NCBI RefSeq assembly: GCF_001039355.2
Contig: NW_019775562.1
Coordinates: 251,641 to 315,640, forward strand
Length of the DNA: 64,000 nt
Reading direction: 5' to 3'
Source of the DNA: Lingula anatina
Taxonomy: Eukaryota > Brachiopoda > Lingulata > Lingulida > Lingulidae
Below the pieces are notes generated by a model. The model had not been told where the DNA came from. It ran no database searches and saw only the letters and a program-made list of their open reading frames with translations. Both the position numbers and the translations under genes were made by a program. Shown here piece by piece: positions 1 through 12,454 of this stretch. The first letter of the stretch is position 1, and the number at the start of each line of letters is the position of its first letter.

Positions 1-2329
1 GATCTGTTTATCTTAATAGCAGCTGACTGAATTATATTCAGATGTATTGATAAATACTCAGATCTTACTAGATCCCAAACGTGAGCAATACACACCGGAA
101 TGGATTAGATAATCTAGTAAATAAAACCTGAAACGAATTTCTTTTGAACAAGGAACGCAGCTTGCTGACGTTAATGGCACCATATGCTCTCTGGGTGTAG
201 AAGGCAGAGGTTCACATTCCAGTGAGATGAAGCCGTAAACAAGAACATGCCATAACATTGCCTTAAAACAAACAACAGAACATGTGTGGGGTAGCCACTC
301 GTGACATTTACTGAAACTAGTGTTGTGTTTCTCAAAGCTAAACGTGGACTTTAAGTCGTAGTTCACATATCGTATCAACAATTTAACTAAAAGGGTCCCT
401 GTGTAAAATTTCCTAGCGAAAAAGTAGTGAAAGTTCTGGGGTAAAGGGTATTTTTGGTCCTCTTTCTGACACTAGGCGACTCTTTAACAATCTGACGAGA
501 GAAAAAAGCACTGAACCTTCACTTAACAGCGGGTTTCAAAACTGTGTTAAGCTGGCGGACAAGATGGTACTACTATTCCTTAAATACGTTCTACAAGGCA
601 TGCATTATGTGCTTGTACTGTAAACGTGTGAGCCCCCCCCCCCCCCCTTGCCCATAGATTCCCTCCGACGGGAGACGGTTGCCAGCGGCCAGCCCTCCTG
701 CTGCGTTCATAAACAACTACGGAGTCCGCTGTAACATAAGCGCACATTCACTCACACACACACATACACACAAGTGCGCCACTCTCAGCCTTCGGTAGTA
801 AACCAGAACTCCTGAAAGACCTTTCACTAAGCTTCAGAAAGAAATAGGTTTATCACCATAGCACACGATACTGCGTGCGTGTGGACATTTGCGCAAAATT
901 TCATCTTAAAATCTCGTTTCATTTTCATGCTCCAAGCTCCGTTTATTAGAGGTACATGTAAGATCTCCACCAGTATGGCGCCTAACAGCTGAACATGTGC
1001 ACAGTATGTAAATACGACAATGGGGTTTAGGTTGTATCAACTGTCTTTTTAAATCAACTGATGTGGCAGCATTATGCCGCTGAGAATTGTGTGCCAAATA
1101 TTTAGTACGGCGTTCCACCGAGCGTTCAACAACATATTATTCAAAAATCTTTCAAACAAAAGTGATTGTGACTATGTATACAATAATGCGGGTTAATGCA
1201 GTGGACCGGGATTGACGCTTGTCTCATTTGTTTCCATTAAGAGCAATTGTTACGACCGGTACAACGCATATATCAGCTGTAATACGGTAACACGGGGGAA
1301 ATATGTAATGATGTAGTTAATCTGTGGTAAACCATGTCCATTTAAGTCTATTGTCAGAAGGTAGCCGTACATGTATGATGCATTAACTTGTCTTTTTCCT
1401 TCAAACTCCTGCATGGCATTAAGAGGTATCATAGCAAACGTTAAAACCTATAGCACATTAATTTCATGTTTATCTCCCTAACATAGCAATGCTATAAAGT
1501 TACATTCTGGCAACGTTCAAAAAACAGGAATCCCATGTCAACTGCTATCTTCCTCACTCAGGCACGTGTACACGTATCCAGTGTCATACAGCGCAGCTTT
1601 TCTACGCATGCGTTATGAAATTATAGGTAGCTCAAACAGCTTCGGGGTAATAAAGGCTATCATTTATCCTACCCAATATTATTTAAGCCATTTAAGAGAC
1701 CTGACAAAGAGACTTTCTTCAGTTTATGATTTATATCCTTTATAGCTGAAGTTTTTTAGATAAATGCATTTTTTACTTTTTTTATAAACTTGTATCTAAA
1801 AAACTTTACGCACTCATTGTTCACACTCATTGTCTCGCTTTTAAGAAATCGAAACTGACAGCCAAAACGCAAAATCGAAATGAAAACGTTATATCGGCTA
1901 TCTTTGTCGAGAGGGGGTGTCCATACACAACTATGAAATAAATTAAACCATATTAAGTCATTTTATTGTTCTCGTAGTTTCAATACTGTTGAGATGAAGA
2001 CAAATACACAATACAAAAGCAAAAGTGAAGGGGTACAGCTTAAAACGCATATATTTCGAAAGCTGATGTCAGCTCCTTGCCCGTAGTCAGTCAAAAAGAC
2101 AACCCAGTTTACTTGAACACCTTGCTCTTAAGCCACTGTTAATTAGGAGTTAGCCTCAGGCCTCAGATATCAGGTGTACCTTAAAAGAGTGTTTTTGTTC
2201 ATTATATACGGATTAAATGACCCCAAACCCTCTGCCCATTTAATTAACAAATCTACACCGTTACACCTCCCCTAATAAACTTTCTACAGGGCGGAACAAG
2301 CACCTTGTGACAGCTTATTTTAAGACAAA
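1..2329. other. No gene seen; probable receptor intron
   Basis: Contains a 15-base poly-C run (633-647) and a short CA run near 754-771. Only short open frames without coding character. It lies downstream of the receptor's first exon, so is probably intronic. Confidence 0.5.
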
Positions 2330-3390
2330 TGTGCCAACAAGCATGAGAGCCTAGATAACAGTGTTAGAATAAACCCAACAGAGCCATACCACATGTAGAT
2401 ACACCTATATACTGACAACTTATATTACAGTGTTAGTATTAACCCAACAGAGCCATAGCACATGTAGGTACACCTATATACTGACAACCTAGATTACAGT
2501 GTTAGTGTTAACCCAACAGAGCCATACCACATGTAGATACACCTATATACTGACAACCTAGATTACAGTGTTAGTAAAAACCCAACAGAGCCATACCACA
2601 TGTAGATACACCTATATACTGACAACTTAGATAACAGTGTTAGTTAAAACCTAACAGAGCCATACCACATGTAGATACACCTACCCTGACAACTTATATT
2701 ACAGTGTTAGAATAAACCCAACAGAGCCATACCACATGTAGATACACCTATATACTGACAACTTATATTACAGTGTTAGTATTAACCCAACAGAGCCATA
2801 CCACATGTAGATACACCTATATACTGACAACCTAGATTACAGTGTTAGTATTAACCCAACAGAGCCATACCACATGTAGATACACCTATATACTGACAAC
2901 CTAGATTACAGTGTTAGCATAAACCCAACAGAGCCATACCACATGTAGATACACCTATATTCTGACAACCTAGATTACAATGTTAGTAAAAACCTAACAG
3001 AGCCATACCACATGTAGATACACCTAACCTAACAACTTAGATTACAGTGTTGGTAAAAACCTAACAGAGCCATACCACATGTAGATACACCTACCCTGAC
3101 AACTTATATTACAGTGTTGGTATAAACCCAACAAGCCATACCACATGTAGATACACCTATATACTGACAACTTAGATTGCAGTGTTAGTATAAACCCAAC
3201 AGAGCCATACCACATGTAGCTACACCTATCCTGACAACTAAGATTACAGTGTTAGTATAAACCCAACAGAGCCATACCACATGTAGATACACCTATCCTG
3301 ACAACTTAGATTACAGTGTTAGTATAAACTCAACAGAGCCATACCACATGTAGATACACCTATACTGACAACCTTGATTACAGTTAACAA
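2330..3390. repeat. Minisatellite, 69-base unit, about 15 copies
   Basis: Anchor GAGCCATACCACATG recurs at 2381, 2450, 2519 and 2588, an exact 69-base spacing, then continues with shortened units that lack part of CACCTATATACTGACAAC. Unit variation is by point change and by a recurring internal deletion of about 4-9 bases. Confidence 0.95.
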
Positions 3391-6300
3391 GTCATTACCA
3401 ACTACCCCGTGAACATTGCTTTTTATGTTTGCATCATAAATAGCAGAGAGACCTTTTCAATAAGGAGTAATACATGTATATAATGTAAACCTCTGGTATG
3501 AGAGAACCATTAGGATCATCTCCTATATTATTATATGAGCAGGTACTTGAGTAAAGATAGCCCTATTTACCAAAAACCAAAGCCTGTAGTTGGGGTTTAT
3601 TTCGATCGAAACTGAAGTCACATTTTGATCTCAACTTGAGAACAACAAATGCTAGCCTGTTGATATTAGAATAGCATGTGTAACTGCCAGTCTAAAGCGA
3701 AAGCCACAACCCATTTGACGTGAAACAGGCCATTTTCTTGAGGTTGGTATTTCTGGTGATTTTTTAAATCATCTTTGGTCAAAATAGACATAAACCCGAC
3801 TAGTTGAGATGAGCAAGATCTCACGGACGGTCAAAATTTCGTACTCATTGTGCATAACTGTGACCCCATGCTGTCAAGCCTTGGCGCAGGGCGGGCTGAG
3901 GCTGACAAAGGACCTGTTTGGCCTGAAATGTCTACATTTCATTCCCAGTGCTTGGGGATGGCCCAGACCCCAGCGATTCCCCAATCTCTTGCCCTGTCGA
4001 CTGTTCCATCACGTGTACGTACATCTTTACACTTATAGATCATCATTATCACCATCATCATTGGGTGCCATTCTGTCTCAGCAGGTTGGCTGTCATGGAT
4101 CGCCATGCCTCTCGATCTTGTGATAAAACCATAGCTCTAAGAGGTTTCATAAGGGTGCAATAGGCAAGCAACTCTTGCACGTTGATATCATTGTCAACTT
4201 GTAGAATGTCTCCATAGGCCTATCCCACAGAAGAATGACAACTGAATCGGGATTTTATTCATGTAGTATAACCTGGACAGATCACCATTATTATTATTAT
4301 CACTTAATTTTACCCAATTTTAATGTATTTTACCCCATAAAATAATCATAATTATTAATTTTAATGAGTGCAATTTGTTTTGTTTTTTTTTTTTTTTTTT
4401 TTTTTTTTGCAACACAATTAAAGAAGAAATTTCATCCAATACAGAATGATGATTGTCTCAGAATTGACAGCAGCAGGCGTGGATGAAACTTTGGCATCTT
4501 AAAAGGGGGTGTTCCCTAACTTCTTTCAGTATACACACACATAGGCAGACATAGTCGCGGATACATGTACATATACTGACATGTCAAGTAAGCAACAACA
4601 CATTATCGAATGTAATAGTATACCCACTGTATGATTTGCGATTAAGGTCATTTGATGGACAAAACAAATTCTAAAGCACTGAAACGGATGGGTGAGAATC
4701 TATACACACAATTTCTCTGTGCCGGTTCCTTTTACTTGGTTTTGGTCAAATATTGTGCATTTTAATTGTAAGTCTTTTCTACATCGAAAAGAAATGTTTG
4801 ACGACAGACACTGGGCAGGTAGTATAGTGTTGTAGCCAGGAAGGTAATTGGAGGGCAAGGGTCTTAAGTAAAATGTAGACTTTTAAATCATATCAACTGA
4901 GGCATTGTTACACCGTTTCCATAAAGGCACATTTAAAGAAATGCCGCATCTTCAGTTACGACAGTTGTGTCAGGAACACAATAACCTCTTGGTAAAGAGC
5001 ATGATATTCATAGCCGAGTGTCTCGTTGTGGCCGAGAGGGTTGTGGCGCACCGCACCACCTTGCATAAAAACGTATATCTGTCTATAATACTGACATTTA
5101 TAACTGTTTATCTGTAGGAAAATTAGCAGCCTTAAAGTTAAACATTTGCTCGTCTATGTTTAGATTTCAAAATATTGTACTAATATGTCTAACACATACA
5201 CACACACACTAGACGGATTACTCGGGGTTAGGAAGATATTTAATTTCGTACTCAATTCATACTCAATTTTCTAGGGGTTATTTTTTTCCTTTTTTTAAGA
5301 GATCTATAAATAAATGTGCTATGCTTAATTTCCTGACAAGGTGTGATGAAATAACAAGCCTGGAGTGGTGACCGGCTCGACATTTACATCAGCGCCAGTG
5401 ATGATGTGCTGTGTGACATATTCAAGTGTTTTATTCTTTTTTTGGTAGTTTCATGACAACGTCATGGGGTTTTCATATTTCATTTAGTACTATCTCTCGC
5501 AGTAATACAAAACAATGATGAAGAAAATATCGCATTTACTTAAAAAAGTGATGAAGAAATTCTCTGTCATCAATCATGTGGGGGTGTGATGAAAATGGTG
5601 AGGGTCTTTTGCAGGTTACATGGAGTTACTTTGAATCCTATTGCCAAACCCAAACATAACCGTCGAGAAAATGAGAAAACGAGACAGACACGTGGCAAAA
5701 GCTATAGTAAGCTATTTAAAGGAAACCGACGCTTAATATAGAATAACTTCCAACTGTTTTCCTCCTTTACGTAAATCTAACTGTACACGTGTTTTACTAG
5801 CCAGTCATAGCGGAGAAGGTCAGAGGAAGATGTCCTCACTTGATTAAAACAAAATGACTGTCGAGGAAACTTTAAGCAGCGCCGCCGAATGTTTCTCCGC
5901 AATCCAGGGCATACATATTAGAAATCTCGTTATTCTTCGATTTTCTGAAATATCATTTTTTATCTCAAATTCGATCATGTTAGGCAACGAGGCGAGACTC
6001 CGTGATGGGGGTCTTTTTGGGACAGAAACGGGGATAATTGCTTTTCGTATTTGTCTCGCGTGCGAGCACGAAGTTCATTACGGCACTGAAGTGTCGAGAC
6101 GATGGCAGACTTTTTCTTATTATGTCACAGATAATTGTCTCTCAAGATTATGTGATAACAATCTAAGTCTCACAAATCGCACAGTTATCATAACCGCGTT
6201 ATCGACTTCATTAATGTCAATCTACAACTCCATAGGAGAAATGATAACTCAAGACTGCTGGAGTGGGGAGGGGGGGGAGGGATTGGTGAAAAATAGTTCC

Positions 6301-7715
6301 AAGCAACAGATCAAAGATTTCTTAACGACCAAAGTCAACTTCACTTGAATTCATTGATTCTCAAAGATGCTCTTGCCACAATGGTTGTGATGAAATTATT
6401 TAGAATTCAAAGTGAATTAAGACATCGAAGATTTAAACAAGTAAAAATTTGGCAACATACAAACCTTTGCTATATAACAATATTTTGGTGAAATTTAACC
6501 ATACATTTGCCTGACCTAAAAGAAAACGAACTATCCAACAATCATTCTGAGGTACCCAGTAGAAATAGCAATGGTTCAGCTGAATTAATGAGGCAGAATG
6601 GTGTCACTTTACGTTCACTTATAAATGAACCGTATAGGAATGGAAAGGGTACAGCTCCCCTAGGATCTATCAGGGTTGTGAAGAAGTCAAATCTTCCGGT
6701 GTATTATCCTCCTGAGAGTTGGGCACACAGCCACAGCCAGTGCTACTGCGCATGTCTGGGCCTGTAACAACATTGAGACCGGTATGGTGTTTGTATATGG
6801 TCACTTAAGTCTTTTTTGCAACTCTCAAATTCAGTTAATGTATGTGATGTATATGTTTCACATGGACATCCCCATGGCAGCTTATAGTGTGTCTCAATTT
6901 TACCATATGGTTCATTCTTAATGAATACGTTCATCCATGACAAAAAACTATCATCATAGGTTTCGATCCAACATAATCACTGGTAGCCTCCATGTATCAG
7001 TTGCTGAAAAATTTCGTTTTCCTCCATCTTGTAAAGGTCATCCATGTTGCTAATTTACAAATTTACTTAATTAAGTACAATATATTAGTTCAAGGTTTAA
7101 CTGCAAATAATTCTCATGGCTACCTATTCAAAAACAAAGCTGAAAATACGCAACGCATGTCTCATGAATTATCCTTTTGAGGAAAACAAACGGTGCTCCT
7201 CGTTAGAAGTTTCTTATATTCCTTATATCAGCCATAAATGAGCAATAGTTGCACTCATTTTTAGTTTAAGACAAGTGGAAAAACGTTATCATCACAGTAT
7301 ACAATCGATAGCTAATTTCTTTCTGAAATCCCCTGAAATTGTGCATCAAGCTGCTTCAGCACCTCTCAGTAATGTGGTAATGGCGGTGTGGCATCCCTCA
7401 GCGAGCCAAGCTCCATCCCTGTTATAAGATGAACAGATAACTAATGGGAGACTTGGAGCGAGAAGAAGCATGTGTTTAAGATGCCAAGAGGGAGAGATTG
7501 GCGAGCTGATAAATACCAGAGTGGTGATTGACAGGTTATATACAAGTGAATTGAACTGCCCTCGCCTCACCCGTGTTGTTGTATGTTTTTTTTATAATAG
7601 ACTGGGCATGCTCTTTGGTTATCTCAAAACTTTCCGACATGTTGCCGAGAAGAGGTGTTTTGCATTTGAATGATGTGTAAACCCTGAGAAGGAACGTGGG
7701 TTATAACCTTTTCCA
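3391..7715. other. No gene seen
   Basis: AT-rich, with a poly-T run at 4383-4408. The longest open frame (5854-6348, plus, 164 codons) has no recognisable domain, no splice context and no family resemblance, so I do not call it a gene. Probable intron. Confidence 0.5.
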
Positions 7716-8300
7716 TCTATACTGTACGCATTATAACATATAAACTACACGCATTATAACATCTACACTGTGCGCATTATAATATATACATTGCACGCAT
7801 TATAACATATACACTATGCTCATTATAACATCTACACTGTGCGCATTATAACATATACTCTACACGCATTATAACACATACACTATGTGCATTATACAAC
7901 ATCTACACTGTGCGCATTATAACACACTGTGAGCATCATAACATCTACACTATGCACATTTTAACATATGCATTGCACGCATTATAACATATACACTGTG
8001 CGCATTATAACATATACTCTATGCGCATTGTAACATCTACACTGCACGTATTATAACATACACTGTGAGCATCATAACATCTACACTATGCACATTATAA
8101 CATATACACTGTGAGCATCATAACATCTACACTATGCACATTATAACATCTACACTGTGAGCATCATAACATCTACACTATGCACATTATAACATATGCA
8201 TTGCACGCATTATAACATCTACATTATGCGCATTATAACATCTACACTGCACGCATTATAACATACACTGTGCGCATTATAACATATACACTGTAAGCAG
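7716..8300. repeat. Minisatellite, 22-23-base unit
   Basis: About 25 imperfect copies of a unit with core CATTATAACATCTACACTG followed by TGCG, GAGC or CACG variants. Several units are shortened. Confidence 0.93.
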
Positions 8301-10350
8301 CCTTAAGCATACATGCATAGTGCAACAGGTTTATTTCTGCGACCTTTTCATTGCAACATATCGTGCACAACAAGGTAAGGAAGTTCAATGTATGTTGACT
8401 ACGTCGTACGTATGTCCGAACATTACACGACACTTTTGGAGAGAAAGAGGCACGAGCGGTTATGTTCATATTTCCAGGGCTGGATAGTAAGGGGATGTCT
8501 ACAAATACTGTTCAGACATACAGAGAGATTCAACCTGGATACTTTTAACGCCTTTATACCCTTTCTACATATAGTGGATTTTATGAACGTAATTTTATAA
8601 AACACACACACCGCGCGCGCGTATAACGTCCTTCAAATTTCCACGACCTAAGAGCTCTGTATATTCTGCTTATCAGCTATTTCGATTAGCCTGTTTACAA
8701 ACGAAAGGTTGTGCAATACGTTTACTTTTGTTTTTGGTGTCAGTCATTGAAATGAAAATTTCCGATCGTCAATTTCATCACAAGTTTGCATCAAGAAGTA
8801 ATTGATACATGGCATTATTTCTTGCCATTTCCTGAATATGTGTCACACTGGCAGATAAAACGCTATTACTGTATTTGTATTCTTTTTGTTTGCGTAAAAT
8901 TTTGTTGCACTTCAAACTGACAATTCAGTGCCTATTTGCATGGTGAGGCGAATGCAGAGAGGCGGACGGACAGACAGACAGACAGACAGACAGGTCAAAG
9001 AGGCAGGCAGCTGTACTCAGAGGTGGTTGGCAATAGGAAGACCGAAGTGGAATATCATCTGCTGTCTGATGCAGACATTACGAAGCACCACAGCCCCAGG
9101 CTTCCATTGGCTGCAAAATTATTAAAATAGTTTCATTGGCTGTGAAATCCACAAGCATTGATGCACGCCATTATCACCCACGCACATGTACACGGTTGCC
9201 CGTGCTATGTATTTGTGCGATAGTTCGGTGTTTTGACTGTCGATTCTGTTGTGCCCGGGTAACATTCGGTTGCCAATAATATTTACTCAAAATGTTGACA
9301 ACCCTGAATGAAGCGGTATCAGTTCTATTGGATAGTCTTTTTCTGTCATGACCAATTGAAGCCTAAGCCTTTATTGTCTTTATTGACCAATTGAAACCTA
9401 AGCCTTAGTCTGTTTTGGTCTATATCCTTCCAGTATCTCTATGCTCAGTAATAGACAGGGACGACATGTACGTGCAGCAGCTCTTTCGTCCATGAAGGAG
9501 AGCCTGAGCTGTACTATGAGCCATGGGTGCAGGGACTTTAGCGGGATTATCATCTCCCAGATTTATTGATTAAACCATCGGAAATTTATGAGGTTTGAAG
9601 ACCGTTAAATGCCAAGAGAATCGCACAATAATTAAATTTCCATTTATTTTGCTTTATTTAGCCCCTGCAGTGTGTTAACTGTTATGTATTGCAAAAGAAA
9701 AGAAACACATAACATAGATAAAACAAAAAAGAGATCAACTTGCGCAAAAACCGCACACTTACTCACACACGCATATAAAAGTCCGTGAATGTCAGTTCCT
9801 CGGTAGTTGTAAAATCTTTTTCTAGCTAGAGTGAAAACAAAACAACATGTTGGTTGTACCTTGTTGATTTGAGATGTCCGCGGGAGCCAAACTTTCCATA
9901 TCAGATACAAGTACAGAAATAGCGGACCTCGAACATATCAGCACACATTATGATAAATAAAACTGAACATTATTTAACAGGTAATCAAATATTTCAAAAG
10001 GATTTTAACACACAGACTGCTTTTCCCTTTTCCCCTTTCTCTTTTCTCGTTTTTCAACTCAGCTCCAATGGACAATGGATTCCAGCCGACATGAAATTAT
10101 CAAGATAAAATTGATTTCATCTTTAGAAAAAATCTTGATTGACACTCTAAACTAAGTCCTATTGATCAAATTCCTGCAAGGGTTCAGTTATCGTGCCTGT
10201 GCATTCTTTCTCTTTAAGTGTACAACTTTGCAGGGCCTAGCTTCCTCCTTTATCTTCCTATCCTGTCTTAGGACCGGAATACCCGGCGACTAAACTGCGT
10301 AAAAAAACAATTTATCTTATACGCAGCCAACATGTCAAATACATCAGTAC
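8301..10350. other. No gene seen; short microsatellites
   Basis: Includes a CAGA tetranucleotide run at 8967-8993 and an ACAC/CGCG run near 8600-8622. No exon recognised. Confidence 0.5.
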
Positions 10351-10358
10351 AAAGACCG

Positions 10359-10740
10359 TGTGTGTGTGTGTCTGTGTGTGTGTGTGTTTGTGTGGACATG
10401 CGTGTGTTTGTACCTGTGTGTGTACACGCTTGTTTGTGTGTTTGTTTGTGTGTTTGTGTTTGTGTGTGTACATGTGTTTGTGTGCGTATGATTGTGTGTG
10501 TGTGTGTGTGTGTGTGTAGGTGTGTTTGTACATGTGTGTTTGTGTGCGTATGTGTGTGTGTGTTTATGTATGTGTGTGTTGGGGGGTGTGTTTGTGTGTG
10601 TGCGTGTGTATGAGTACATCTGTGTGTTTAATTATTTGTTTGTGTGTTTGTTTGTTTGTGTGTGTCTCATTGTGTGCATGTGTGTGTGCGTAAGTGTGTG
10701 TGTATGTGTGTGTGTAGATGTGTTTGTTTGTTTGTGTGCG
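10359..10740. repeat. Degenerate GT microsatellite
   Basis: Nearly 400 bases of (TG)n broken by TTTG, CATG and TACA variants. Open frames on both strands here are products of the repeat. Confidence 0.95.
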
Positions 10741-12212
10741 AATGGCTACACTTCAATAAATAAATATTTAGGGGCTATATGTAGATCCCATGAAGTTCAT
10801 GGTACCTGGATAATAGTAAGCTTTTGATATCCAATTTTATTCTTATTTCCCAATTGTGATTGTTAAAATTAGTAATTAAACACGTACAAAACGCATTTGA
10901 CTAGCATATGATGTTAGTATTCCTGGAGCAATGAAGACAGTAACAGTCCACTTACGAAGATACGAAGAAATGCTTTCACAGACTTCAAATCTAAGCTGAT
11001 TTTCAACTTCGCTTGTCCAAAAAAAAAAATGCTCGGAGTGGAAAGAATGCGTTGCAGGTATGTAGGAAACGGGGTAAACCATTCAGATAAATAGCAAAAA
11101 GATTATTCCATTTCATTTTGGAATGATAATTTTTAATACCTATTGAAAATTATAAACATGTGCATGTCGGCCTGTTTTCTAATCACGTGACCCAGGTGTA
11201 CCTGGTATTGAACGCAAGCCATGGCACAGTCAGTTATCAAGTAAGTTTCTGATGTAGTAAATTACAATATACAAACAAAACCATCAAACGCAGGTCTATT
11301 GTTCTTGTGTGTTGGCGGATATTAAATATGTATTTTTTTTTTCATGTCCACACTATGACATTTTCGACTAGCGAAAAAACCGTTTTCGAGATGAACTCTC
11401 ACAAATTAGTTGCAGTACGCTAAATCTTCAATACTGTCGACCAGGTGGTTGCTCATTAACCTTTTGGCAAACAACATAAATATCGGATAATTTGGAAGTG
11501 AGGAGAAATAAGGATTTATGAGAGTTGAAATACTGTTATATATGCAAGCTCTTCAGCCACTGAACTATAGACATGATATTTTATTAATGTAATATTTTTT
11601 ACCTATGGATGTGCAAATTAAAACAAAATATTTTTCATTCAAGTACATCACTCGAATATGTGTATTCTATTACTATAACACTTTTAGAAAACCATGATAC
11701 CCCAGGAAAGTCTTTTTACCTGAGGCGCGGCAAACTATGTCTAAGTGCTAGATTTATACTTCTTCCTTCTCTTATTGTTCTTATTTACAAGAATCAAGAG
11801 ACTAATCACATCAGCAAAACGGTGCCTGGTACACTGTACGTTGCTAGTATACTAATTACTGTCTTGCCTCCTCCCTTCTGGATAAAAACATTTCACTGCA
11901 CAGGGAAGCAGATCTTCTGTAAAAACGTAACAACAAAACCATTCTTTTTCTACTCATCGCCGCTTTTTAATGTGAAAACACTACAACATAACCATCATTT
12001 TATTGTGCTGTTACTATTATACATGTATATATACTCTATTTCGCACACACGAACACATTTTCACTGAATTCTAGCAAGAACTCGCCACACCAGGCGAAAT
12101 GGAAGTGCCGAGGTTTGCGTAAGAAGGCGCAAATTGCTCAATTAAAAAAAAATAAGTAAATAAAAAATAATTTCTTCCATGGACGGCCGTCCTGATCGAT
12201 ATTTGTGGTGGT
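10741..12212. other. No gene seen
   Basis: AT-rich. A 152-codon plus-strand frame at 11609-12067 has no family signature and is treated as chance. Confidence 0.5.
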
Positions 12213-12454
12213 CAGTTGCGGATTTAGGGGGGGGGGGTATTGACCCCCCTTCGATTTCTAAAAAAAATCACACCAATGGTCCCCTCTTGAAATAAGAATT
12301 TTGACTAGCTGAATCATGTTCTAAACCGTACCAAATGGCACCGTTCGCCCTCTAAAATACCAAAAAAATTGGGCCCGCTGAACCCCACGCCAAGGGGGAC
12401 ATCCACGGACCACCACCACCCCCCCCCCTTCAAATAATCCTGGCTCCGCCCCTG
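12213..12454. mobile_element. Short non-autonomous DNA transposon (MITE), hAT-like
   Basis: 242 bases with related inverted ends: left CAGTTGCGGATTTAGGGGGG, right (reverse) CAGGGGCGGAGCCAGGATTA, each followed by a G-rich or C-rich run. Flanked by similar 8-mers GTGGTGGT and GTGGTGCC (6 of 8 match), as expected for an old hAT target-site duplication. CAGGGGCGG ends are widespread in animal hAT-type MITEs (family knowledge). Confidence 0.7.

Noticed and set aside
2330-3390. CRISPR-like regular array
   Set aside because: The whole 69-base unit is repeated, so there are no spacers.
5854-6348. 164-codon plus-strand open frame
   Set aside because: No domain, no splice or UTR context, no family likeness. 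A frame of this length is expected by chance in 64 kb.
10312-10827. Several Cys/Val- or His/Thr-rich open frames
   Set aside because: Translations of a GT/CA microsatellite, not genes.
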